Source of the DNA: Rhizobium sp. RCAM05350
Lineage (GTDB): Bacteria > Pseudomonadota > Alphaproteobacteria > Rhizobiales > Rhizobiaceae
Length of the DNA: 64,000 nucleotides
Direction of reading: 5' to 3'
NCBI GenBank assembly: GCA_024426085.1
Contig: CP087974.1
Span: forward strand, 2,108,001-2,172,000
The first letter of the stretch is position 1. Each line of letters begins with the position of its first letter. A program made the translations under genes and the position numbers. Under the pieces are notes generated by a model that had not been told where the DNA came from, searched no databases, and saw nothing but the letters and a program-made list of their open reading frames with translations. Of the stretch, positions 18,565-28,057 are shown in pieces.

Positions 18565-19924
18565 ATGGCTTTACAGATATTTGGTTCCAATTCCATCGGC
18601 GCTGGCATTCGTGTCGATCTCACCACAGCCGACGACGTATTCATTGCCGCAGGCGTTACTGTCGGATCGACTTCTGGTACGGCAATTACGGGGAGCGGGA
18701 GTTCTCATGCCGTCAATATACAGGGCACAGTACTTGGAAACTTTGACGTGGTTATATTGGGCGACAACGGCGCAGTCGATAGTGGTCATGACCTGATCGT
18801 TGGAAGCAATGGATATCTCGGTCAATTCAGCGGATCCGGCTATGGGGCCTCAATCAGCGGATACAGTTCCACCGTAGAGAATAGCGGTACAATTTGGAGC
18901 GCTTATCTTGGAGTACTAATTTCGGCCACCAACGCGGCCACTCAATCGACGGTAACCAATACCGGCCTAATAGATGGGAAAAGTTACGGCATCTATCATT
19001 CCGGCACTGAAACCCTAGTCGTACAAAATAGCGGAACGATCAAATCGGCTTTCACCGCCTATGCTGGTTCAGAGGGTATCGACCAGATTACCAATACCGG
19101 CACGATCAGGGGCATTGTTTCTCTCGGTGGCGGCAACGATATTTTCGACACGCAGCTTGGCACATTGGTTGGCACGGTCAATGCCGGTACAGGCACTGAC
19201 AAGCTATACGGTAGCGCACTTGCTGACGCGTTCTACGGCAGGCGATGATGCCGATACAATGTTCGGCTATGGTGGCAATGACACGCTGTTTGGCGAGAAC
19301 GGCAACGACACGATGGTTGGCGGTGAAGGTGCCGACCTATTTAGCGGCGGCGCCGGGAGTGATCGCGCGTCCTATTCTGCGGCCACAACAGGTCTCGTTA
19401 TTAGTCTTCTGACCCCTTCGCTCAATACCGGCGAAGCAAAGGGCGATACCTATGATGGCTTGGAAAACCTGAGCGGTAGCAACTTCAGCGACTCCCTGTA
19501 CGGCAATACAGTAGCAAACGCTATAAGCGGTGCCGCGGGGAATGACGTAATTAGAGGCTTTGGCGGCTCGGATACGCTCACTGGGGGCGTTGGAAATGAC
19601 ACATTTGTTTTCAATACTGCACTCAGCGCCAATGTTAATGTAAATGTTGACACCATCACTGATTACAACGTCATTTCAGACACTATGCAACTCGAGAATG
19701 CCATCTTTACTACTCTGACGACCCCCGGCGTTCTGGTTGCTACAGCCTTCGTCATGAATGCAACGGGCGTGGCAGCCGACGGATCCGATCGGATCATCTA
19801 TGAAACCGATACCGGCAACGTGTTCTACGACCGGGACGGCAACAGCGCGTCATTTGCGGGGGTTCAGTTTGCCAAACTGGCACCGGGATTGGCAATAACA
19901 AACGCTGATTTCTTCATCATATGA
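18565..19924 (+). CDS. RTX-type calcium-binding repeat protein, one frameshift
   Basis: About 453 residues. The first half has four spaced N-[ST]-G-[TL]-I motifs ('VENSGTI', 'VTNTGLI', 'VQNSGTI', 'ITNTGTI') of a beta-helix. From about 19260 come hemolysin-type nonapeptide repeats ('GGNDTLFGENGNDTM', 'GGSDTLTGGVGNDTF') that bind calcium, then a C-terminal secretion-signal-like end. The frame changes near 19235. Such proteins leave the cell by type I secretion and act in adhesion or as enzymes; there is no enzyme domain here. Upstream, 18458-18564 is AT-rich and may hold the promoter. The gene lies between phage tail and lysis genes, so it is probably cargo. Confidence 0.78.
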
Positions 19925-19972
19925 GGCATCAATCTGCAACTCTTTAACGCCGGGCGATCGTCTCGGCGTTAA

Positions 19973-20155
19973 TTGGTAGTTTCTCAGTTCAAGCTCTCGC
20001 CTAAGGAGTTGGTTAGCGCTCCCCACTGGTGCGGTCATGACGAGTGCACGAAATGGGGATCGTTCGGGAAAGAGCGCAGCCGCTGCGAAACCGAATGGCG
20101 CTGCATGGAGCACCTGGCAGCCGACTACTGGGATAGACTGGCGGCGCGCAACTAA
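19973..20155 (+). CDS. Small Cys/His protein, copy 2 of a duplicated family
   Basis: Contains 'HWCGHDECTKWGSFG' and 'RCETEWRCMEHLAADYWD', almost the same as copy 1 at 18301-18457. Here the Cys pattern C-x-x-x-x-C ... C ... C-x-x-H is uninterrupted, so this is the better guide to the protein. The start is uncertain: the part before 'SAPHW' has no counterpart in copy 1. Convergent with the holin gene. Confidence 0.45.
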   Translation: MVVSQFKLSPKELVSAPHWCGHDECTKWGSFGKERSRCETEWRCMEHLAADYWDRLAARN

Positions 20156-20173
20156 AACGCCGCCAGTGGCCAT

Positions 20174-20499
20174 CTATTCCCCTTTCGGTTTGAAATGCCG
20201 AACGACGGCCTCAAAGATCGCATCTGAAATCCACATAGCGCAAACCCCAAGCAGGAATGCCGTGGCATGCTCGGTCGCCTGATCGGCCGCCGGTAGTGGC
20301 CAGCCTATTGCCTTCAGGTAGTGAACAACCGGCGCCGTCAGATAAGCCGCTGAGAGAGCTGCAAACGGGTGAAGGAACATTTCCCTGCGCCTTGAACTGT
20401 TTGCGAGACAATCCGCGCAGGAAGCCGCCGGATAAACCGGCGACAAGAATGCTCGCTCTGAATGCCGAGCTGGTCGAGGAATTCGGGTATCGTCATTGA
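20174..20499 (-). CDS. Phage holin-like membrane protein, frameshifted
   Basis: On the minus strand an ATG near 20499 gives 'MTIPEFLDQLGIQ'. After small frame changes near 20450 and 20370 the protein continues with 'MFLHPFAALSAAYLTAPV' and ends with 'FLLGVCAMWISDAIFEAVVR'. It has two or three hydrophobic segments, and it is next to a small membrane protein and an endolysin. The holin would permit endolysin access to the peptidoglycan. The name rests on position and topology more than on motif. Confidence 0.5.
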
Positions 20500-20506
20500 A
20501 TCCCCC

Positions 20507-20752
20507 TCACTTCACCGGCGGCTGCGGCTTGACCAAGCCTGCAGGCCCGTCTCGCACGATATTAATCACCGTCTTCAGGAGACCAAGACCGGCAATAGCG
20601 ATGCTCGTATATTCAGGGCTGATCAGCGATTTCGAGCATTCGAGACCGCCGCCGGGAAGCGTCGTGCAGCCCGTCGCCAGTAGCACGGCGGTCACCACAC
20701 CCAGAAGGGCGATGACGACATTCAGGATGTTGTGGAAGAGGTTGCTGTTCAT
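20507..20752 (-). CDS. Small membrane protein of the lysis module
   Basis: 81 residues with two hydrophobic stretches, 'ILNVVIALLGVVTAVLLATG' and 'TSIAIAGLGLLKTVINIV', and a Cys after the first that could form a lipobox ('LATGC'). It lies between the holin-like and endolysin genes, where spanins or accessory holins occur. Intact frame. Exact role unknown. Confidence 0.55.
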   Translation of the reverse strand: MNSNLFHNILNVVIALLGVVTAVLLATGCTTLPGGGLECSKSLISPEYTSIAIAGLGLLKTVINIVRDGPAGLVKPQPPVK

Positions 20753-20772
20753 AGTCGTTCCTTTCAGGGTTA

Positions 20773-21514
20773 TCAGGCCGCAGCCTTTGTTTCGAAGAGC
20801 GCCCGCATGCGAGCGACGGTGACGGCGTCAAATTCACCGGTCTCAGGCAATCCGGACGCCAGTTGGAATGCGCTGATGGCAGCACGGGTTTTCTTGCCAA
20901 CGATGCCGTCGATGGGACCGAGAACATAACCGCCACGCATTAGAAGTCGCTGTAGGTAGGCCGTGCGCGTATCCGGCCCGTCGAGCACCGGGGCGCTGTT
21001 CGGTTCGAGAACGATTGTCTTCCATGTGCCCTTGATGTCGGCGACCGGCAGGCCGCGTTCGCGCGCCCACGGAATGACATCGAAGCACGGGCAAGCCTTG
21101 ATGTGCTCGAATGGCCTCGATGATGCCGTTGCCGTTCTTGTCCGGTGATAGGTCGCGGTGACTGCACCACTCGATGTCAGGGAAATCGAGGGTCAACGCG
21201 CGCATGCGACGTTCGAGCGTCGCCAGCTCCGCATCCTTGATCGTGTTGAAATCCGGCCGGTTACTGACATTGACGCCACCGACCATCGACAGGCCGTAGG
21301 CGATCGAATTGAACCCGGCGACGTGGGCGCCGACAGCCATCTTGCCGCGGCCCATTTCCGCCCGGCCGTCCGGATTGATGATTTCGTTATAGCCGATGTC
21401 CGACCAGCCTTTTGCCTTGTGAATGGCGCGGATGCCGGCGGCGCCCTTGTCCCAGCCAGGGGGCGTGGCAGTGACGTGAACGACGCCAAGCGTCGTCCGC
21501 TTGCGAACGGTCAT
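20773..21514 (-). CDS. N-acetylmuramoyl-L-alanine amidase endolysin with peptidoglycan-binding domain, one frameshift
   Basis: About 246 residues from ATG 21514 (AAAGGA upstream). The N-terminal amidase_2-type domain shows 'VVHVTATPPG', 'GWSDIGYNEIINPDGR' and 'CSHRDLSPDKNG', with the zinc-ligand His residues. One change near 21115 leads to 'TAYLQRLLMRGGYVLGPIDG' and 'KTRAAISAFQLASGLPETG', a PG_binding_1 domain. It cleaves the peptide from the glycan strand at lysis. Confidence 0.85.
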
Positions 21515-22272
21515 GGTGATGTCCTTTGATGTTGGAACGAATAGAAATAGCGCCAGTTCTCGAAGCAGTTGGCTTGAGGAATGGATCCCCACGAGCGGCT
21601 AGAGGCCTGAACTGCCGCTCCCCTGCGCGGTCAGGCCTCGCCTTTTCACGCTGGTTGGTTGACTGACTGTCTGCGGTCTCGAAATGTGACGGGGATTGGA
21701 TGACTTTTGACTGGGATGGCCGGCGTGACCGGCTCGCGACGGCGGTGCGTCTTCGAGGTTGGTCACTCCTACTGATCTTTGAATAAACCAGCGACGCCAG
21801 ACGTTTCCATCGGGTGGCCTTGCATGAGCAAGCACGCTGGATTTCAGCGATCACATGATGATGTCCGTCGAGTTGAGGTCTAGACTTTTGAGGTGCAGTT
21901 GATATTTTTGGCCCCGCCACCACAAGTTTAGATCAGACTAATAATTCATGAGCCCGGGAAAGGGACAAGAATGCCTGAGAAAATTGCGGCAGAAATTGCC
22001 GCGCTGGAGGCTAGGATCGTAGTTCTGAGGCAACAGTACTTGGAAAAAATTGCGCCCCCTGAAGCTGAAGTCCCTGAGCGAAGAAGACGATGCCATCAGA
22101 GAATATGAAGACCTGACGACATGAATTTGCTCCACATTTTTTAATGCACTGCAGCCAGCTCCTCTGACCAACAGAATACCATTTCATTAGATTGCTATTG
22201 CTGTTGGACGGAAAAATTATTAGGAGCCAGCCTTAAATCCAATCATTTTCCTCACAAAATTGGTCGCCTCAC
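21515..22272. other. 758-base spacer with little coding content
   Basis: Apart from one possible short gene (21971-22124) I find no supported coding sequence. A perfect 8-bp stem lies at 21603-21610 and 21631-21638, followed on the plus strand by a short T run; it could end plus-strand transcripts, though no plus-strand gene precedes it. The stretch separates the lysis module from the capsule-type gene and is a likely insertion boundary. Confidence 0.4.
21971..22124 (+). CDS. Possible short protein with coiled-coil start
   Basis: An ATG at 21971 gives 'MPEKIAAEIAALEARIVVLR', helix-forming and Leu/Ala rich. After a likely one-base change near 22050 it reads 'SEEDDAIREYEDLTT' before a TGA at 22122-22124. 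About 50 residues. No family recognised. Confidence 0.3.
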
Positions 22273-25086
22273 ATGCTTTCCGATAAAGACGCCATGATTA
22301 AAGAGTCAGTCCTGCGGTTTTTCGGAAGACCTCAGCGAATGGAAGGACTCGGCGGGTAAACTGCCGATCCCAGAAGGTCTAGATTTGGAGAGCGTTACTC
22401 TTCGCAAGGGCGTCCTTCCGTTCGCCGTGCTTGACACCCGCCTTTCCGATCGTCATCACGACATTGCCGAACTCATCGATGTGACGCTCTGCAAAATTCA
22501 TCGGTCGACTGACCTCGAGGCCATTCTGAGCAGCACAGGCATTGTCACCGATCTAGAGCAGGCGCTTGACTGCCTCTGCTACGTTGGCTTCAGGCGGGCG
22601 CAGTTCGTTTCCGCCAAGCGGTTCGCCTCTCTCGTCGAGGAAATACTGGCCTCACCGGAGATATCGCGCACTAACCCGCTAAGTGGCCTCAAGGTTCGTT
22701 ATTTGATGACCCTTCTTGGCCTTTGCCGAGCACGGTTCGACACGCTTGAGCGCGGTTATTTTGCGGACGCATGCCTAGAAATTCTGCGTTTACTCCTCGC
22801 TCATGGGTATGAACATGTCACAGTCCAACACACACACACGATCATAAAATGGTTCATGCACACGGCCCGGATTCAACCAGCAAGGCACGACCAATTCATC
22901 GCACTTTCTGTAGAATTCGGACGTCGATATTTTGACTCTGGCGAACAACTGTTCCCTCTCAACAAGATGAAGGACAGGCCACACCAGATTTTCTTGAAAA
23001 AATGGCACCATTTCGCGGTGCAGAAGCTCAAGAGAATAAACAATCCAGGCCATAACGTCGTTATGGAGGTTGCGATTGCGACCGCCATCGGCCGGCGAAG
23101 GTACGCCTACGATGCAATTTCATATCTGCGCACGCAGCGATCTAAAACCGAAGACAAGGCGATCCGCCAGCGCCTCGAGACTCGAATGGTCGACGTTGCC
23201 TACGTCGCCTCGCACGACGAGGTATATGGGGACTGGAGCCCTCTCCTTAGAAAATACCTCCTCAACAACCACTTTCACACATTCAGCCACTACATAACCG
23301 CAACACTTATGCGGTTCGGCAGGTATCCTCGCGCCGAAAAGGAGTTAAGTCGTAGAAGGCGGGTTACTTTGAGGGCGCGGAATGAGGAAGCCCTTCTCTA
23401 TCGGTACACCTCATGATTTGAAAAGGCTCGCGCCATGTTCAAAGAGATCATTGAATATGGCAAAGACAACATGTTCGCCCGTGGCTATCATGAGAAGCCA
23501 CCAGGCGACCGGTTTTCAGTCATGTCTTTGTTCTGGCCCGTCCGCATGTACGAGGAGATGGAATATCTCATCGCCGCCGACAAGGCCCTTATGGCCGGGA
23601 AATCCCAATCCCCGCCCGATGACTCCTTGATCGTCCTTTGCCCGATGAGCTTCACGGCGTTTACGCAAATCCCCATTCACGTTCTTGCGGACCTGAAGGG
23701 CAGAGGGTGCCAGATCATTTCGATTACACCCGGCTACATCAAGTCGGACCGCATTTCGAACGATATCGATGTAAACGTCTCGAACTCGATTTATCCGCAT
23801 TTTTATACGGATCGAACGAGCCTGAAGAAGAACCTGACGCCGAAAACCTGGAAGGTTAACCTTGGTAAGCGCATTTGCGAATATCGGGATCAACTTCTAC
23901 TACACACTCCACAATACGATGGGCATTGTTTCCAGAGGATACGATATCGATTGGAAGAGCCCGATCTATGATGCCTATTTTCGCAGATATCAGACTGCGA
24001 TTGAATCGATGTTCGACAAGCACGAGCGTGTTCTAAATCATTGCATTGAGAGCGGGCGGAAGGCCAAGTTCCTCCTTACCGAAATCCAGCATGGTCTTTG
24101 CACGCGCTGCGCTTGATTGCTGAGAAGACCAACAGCAGCGAGCACATCGAAATCTTCCATATCTGCAATGGTTTCGAGAGCTATCATCAGAATTTGGAGC
24201 GCTCGCAGAGTGCGCAATTCCAGTGCATCTCTAACCTTACACGGCACACTGATGTTAGCCTTGCATACCGGCCAGCAGTTGATGTTTTTGAGGACTGGCA
24301 TCAGACTGCGAAGAAGAAACTTCGGCGCGCCAGCCATGCTCTGGCGTATGCCAAAAAGATAGATGAGCAAGCAACAACAGTTGAGTTTCAAGGGGAACTA
24401 CGCTTCCCCGGGCGCCCGGTCATTATGCTACTTGGCAAGATATTACCCGATTTGCCACGGCCAAACGACGTGGGGTTCATCCATGAGGATGTGAAGGAAT
24501 GGTTCCTCGACTGCTGCAGATTTGCTTCTCAGAATCGGATCAATCTGCTTGTGAAGCCTCACCCCGCCGAACACAACTCGCAGGTATCGCTCTATGTCAA
24601 CCAGGACTTTCTTTCGTTCCTGAGCGAGCTACCGGCAAGTATGCATCCGGTAATTCTGGATCGGTTTTCCTACCCGATCACAGGCGTTCGGGATATGGTT
24701 GACGGTATCATCATGTGGGGCGGTAACTCACCCGTGGAAACGGGACTGCTCAAGATTCCGACGATGATCTGCGGTTATTATGGGGCGATGGATTGCCCCA
24801 CAGGCCAGTTTGTGCCTGATACTGCAAGGCCTTTGAAGACTTCCTCCTTGGTCACATTGACAAAACTGGGCTGGATGAAGTGCGCGAGAAGACAATCTCG
24901 TTTCTTTCGTACGTTCTGCATCCAAACCATACGATTCCGTCGTCCTTCAACAATCGGTCGCTCTACAACGCCGAGGTCTGGCCACCAGTGCTTCACCCTG
25001 AGACTGACGAGCTAAAGAAATATGGGCGGAAAATGGCTAATTACGTTCTTGGGGATCACAACGCGATCGTTCCCAACAAAGTATGA
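22273..25086 (+). CDS. Large capsule-polysaccharide-synthesis-type protein, frame broken several times
   Basis: The ATG at 22273 opens the protein. A change in the T5 run near 22318 leads into the main frame, with further changes near 23410, 23880, 24090 and 24850. Joined, it is about 930 residues. The N-terminal 350 residues are helical without a known motif. The C-terminal part has 'VIMLLGKILPD', 'NLLVKPHPAEH' and 'GIIMWGGNSPVETGLLKIPT', the pattern of Capsule_synth / KpsC-KpsS-like enzymes with a GT-B nucleotide-sugar domain. It stands between the lysis genes and minus-strand tail genes of the prophage-like element, the place of a cargo gene. It could make or modify a capsule; substrate unknown. 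Confidence 0.55.
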
Positions 25087-25100
25087 ATCTCCAAGACGCT

Positions 25101-25122
25101 GACGGCGGCACGTGCCGTCGTC
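25101..25122. terminator. Hairpin between convergent genes
   Basis: An 11-base arm pairs with the following 11 bases with one mismatch, centred on CACGTG. It lies between the stop of the plus-strand capsule-type gene (25086) and the stop of the minus-strand tail gene (25121) and may serve both. There is no long T run. Confidence 0.45.
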
Positions 25123-25945
25123 AGTTGCTGGTAATGCCGCCGTATCCGGCGATGGCCTTCATCAGGTCACGCCTGGCCGGATGATTCAGCGAGAGATCGA
25201 CATTGTGTGCGGTAAAAACCGCAAGGCTCCCTGCGAAGGTCAAGGAAGAAGGTGTCCATCCAGGCCCACCCAGAACAAACCGGCCATCGGTAAACACCTC
25301 CTTGGCAGCGGCGGTCGTATGCGTAAGCGCCGGCGTGGACCAGTCGTCAACGTACCAGGTGAGCCCCACGCCGGGCGTTCCGCACAGGAGCAGCAGCCTG
25401 TTGGTATTGTTGAACTCCTTCGTATTGCAGACCGAGCGCGGATCACCATCGTTGCCGATGAGCGACGGCGCCTGCGTCTTGTCGCCTGCTGCCGCAAAGC
25501 GGATGTACGGGCTGTAATTGCCCGCTTCCATCTTCGCCACCCGCTCGGGCGACACAATGACATCGGCGTTGGTGGTCCCAGTCGCCCGCACCAACATACC
25601 AATAGACCAGGAACCGGTTCCGAGGTTGAGATCACTGTACCGCTTCGGCCGCAGAATCTGGCTTGTCGTGCCGGCCGTCCCCGTTCCGAATGTTAGTGTT
25701 GGACGCCCGGCGATGGCCGTGTTGAGCACCGGCGCTGGCGTATACGTCGAGATCAGCTCGACATTGCGGTTGGCCATGTCGAGGGCGCGCGTCGCGTTGC
25801 CATCGGTCTCGGCATTCGCGGCGTTGATGTAATGGATAATCCCGGCGCCGCGGATATCCGCAAGAAGCGCATTGAGATAGGTCACATCGCTGATGGTGAC
25901 GCCGGATTGAGCGACCGGCGCCTCGAATTTGGAACTCAAGGGCAT
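25121..25945 (-). CDS. Phage tail-associated protein with LamG-like C-terminal part
   Basis: 274 residues, intact. It starts 'MPLSSKFEAPVAQSG'. The central and C-terminal parts ('SWSIGMLVRATG', 'RFVLGGPGW', 'FAGSLAVFTAHNVDLS') resemble concanavalin/LamG-type beta-sandwich modules of structural or adhesin proteins. It is the last gene of the minus-strand tail module, 10 bases after the SGNH tail protein. It probably forms a distal adhesin; function inferred from position. Confidence 0.55.
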   Translation of the reverse strand: MPLSSKFEAPVAQSGVTISDVTYLNALLADIRGAGIIHYINAANAETDGNATRALDMANRNVELISTYTPAPVLNTAIAGRPTLTFGTGTAGTTSQILRPKRYSDLNLGTGSWSIGMLVRATGTTNADVIVSPERVAKMEAGNYSPYIRFAAAGDKTQAPSLIGNDGDPRSVCNTKEFNNTNRLLLLCGTPGVGLTWYVDDWSTPALTHTTAAAKEVFTDGRFVLGGPGWTPSSLTFAGSLAVFTAHNVDLSLNHPARRDLMKAIAGYGGITSN

Positions 25946-25955
25946 GGGATGATCC

Positions 25956-28020
25956 TCAGACTGTTACGGAGCTGCGGCAAGGCACCATCCAGTTGCGCAT
26001 GATGTAGGTCGGGTCGGATACAGCAGTGTCCGTTTCCGAGTCCCGGATATTGCCGCGCGCGATTTCCGACGCGTTGAACGGCGCGACGTTGTCGTGACCC
26101 TTGAGGGCGTATTCGACAAACTGGCTGGCCTGCGTGCCAGTCGGCGTGCTGGAAAGGGTCAGGACAATGTTTGATCCGGAGATCTGCACATTGGTCACCG
26201 TTGGTGCGGCGCCACTATCGTCCACGAAAACGAAGCCCTTATTGGTGCCGGAGCGCTCCGTCACCGCCGTGGTGTCGATCACCATCGGCCCCTTAGGGAT
26301 TGTCATCGGGATTGTGATGGTCGCGGCCGCACGCACACCATTGCCGGTCGGCATCAATGGGTCCCAGCGTCTTTCCGTAGACGGTTTTTCGAAAGGCGCG
26401 ATAGAAATACTCGCCGTCGATCTGCTGCCCCTTGACCGAGAGATGGACATAGTCGTTATCCGAGCTATTGAGCGGCGTGTAGATGTCATAATCGAGGTGG
26501 TAGCTCGGGTGCGACAGGACGAACTTGGTCGGCTGGTTCCTGTGCAGTGCCAGCATCGCCAGAACCGCTTTGTTGTTCCCATCTATGAAGCTCGATGGTG
26601 CGGCCATGATCATCCAGATATCGGACGACTGTCCGGTGATCGCCTTACTGTCGGTGTTGAAGTTGCCGTGGTGGGTAACCATCTCCGGTTCATAGTTGAC
26701 GTTGGTCGCATCGCTTTCGCCGCCACGCCAAAGCACTACCGGGAGCCACATGCGATAGCCTGCAGCCGTGCACGCCGATTTCGCGTCCGTCAGCGCCGTT
26801 TGCGTATTGTCGTAATGCTGTGTTCCCTTGATGAGATCTCGAAAGGGAAAAACCACCGATACCGAGCGCCATGCCAAGCAGATGCTGAGCAAAATTGAGA
26901 CTGCGCATCACGTCTGCATGCAAAGCACCACAGAACGTTTCTGACACCTGTCTGGCCCGTGGCGAAGTTCTTTTCCCCCGACAGCGCTTTCCATCGGCGC
27001 CAGGCCGGTAATCGCACCGGGCGCCAGGACCGGCGCCGATCCCGAGGACGTATGCAGACCGCAGCGCACGTCGCTGTTGTAGCCTGTGTACGGCATCAGG
27101 ATGTAATCTGGCGCGGGGTTCAGCCACATCCCATCCCCGACCGCATGAGAACCAACCGCATTGGACTGCGCATCTTCCATGATGACCGTGATCAGCTTTT
27201 CTCCATAGGGCACAAAGAGTTCTAGGTTGCGATCGATCTGCACGGGGGTGTCGTCAGCCATGCCAGGCCGGGTCCACACAGCAGCCGCGAACACCGATCC
27301 GGGACCGGGAGCCAGAAAGTCCCAGTCATCGCTGTGGATCGTTGCCGAGCCGTTCTCATGATACACCACGAGATCACCCCCGGTAACGAGCGCCGGATAG
27401 CCGGGGGCATGATAGGGATCAAACCGCGCAAGGCTCGGCTTATGCGTCCATCGACCAACCTGCACATCGCCGTCCTTCTGGGACATCCCGACAACGAGCT
27501 GGTTGGCAGAGTCTCGGACGACCATCGCATCGTACTTGTCCGTACCCATCATCCGATTGCGGAGGGCCGGTTCGGTTTCCAGATCATCGAGACGGCGATT
27601 GTTGAGCGCCGGCGCAGGAATGGTGGTCTGCGTCCACGATCCCGTCGTGGTGGCGCCAACTTTCTTCCAAAGGTACTCATTGTTGACGAAATTGGTGTCG
27701 GTCGTTACCTGCGCAAGCGTGTCGGCCGCCGGGACCAGATCAGCCGCCATTGCCGTCTGGGTGAGATACACCTTGCCGGGCGAAGTAATGGCGCCGGAAA
27801 GCGTTGCAACATCATCCTCAACATTTTCCACGCGGCTGTCGAGCGCACTCACTTCGGCCACGGCATTAGCAATCCCGCTGAGTTCCCCAGCCAGCAGCTG
27901 CTGCTCAAAGTCCTCAAAGGCGATGAGCCCAACGGCTTTACCACCTTGCGTCTTGATGCCGACGATCTGGTCGATCGTCGGCATCTGGGTTTTGTCAGTA
28001 ATCCTCACGCCATCGGACAT
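25956..28020 (-). CDS. Tail protein with sialate O-acetylesterase-like (SGNH) domain, frameshifted
   Basis: About 685 residues from ATG 28020. The N-terminal part has 'TPTIDQ'-like tail-adaptor sequence and a short coiled coil ('EVSALDSRVENVEDDVATL'). The SGNH domain has block I 'AQSNAVG', a central 'LWRGGESDA' and a final 'DNDYVHLS' supplying Asp and His, the set seen in SASA/CE6-type acetylesterases. The C-terminal 100 residues ('FVEYALKGHDN') form a separate beta domain. The frame changes near 26950, 26830 and 26340. Tail-borne esterases deacetylate host surface sugars during adsorption. It lies between the J-like gene and the LamG-like gene. Confidence 0.7.
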
Positions 28021-28057
28021 AGCGGCTCCTAATTGTTCTGCAGGTTCGGGAATGGGG

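Noticed and set aside
25203..26898. Several plus-strand frames of 80-260 residues opposite the tail genes
   Set aside because: High-GC shadow frames; the minus-strand products have tail and SGNH motifs.
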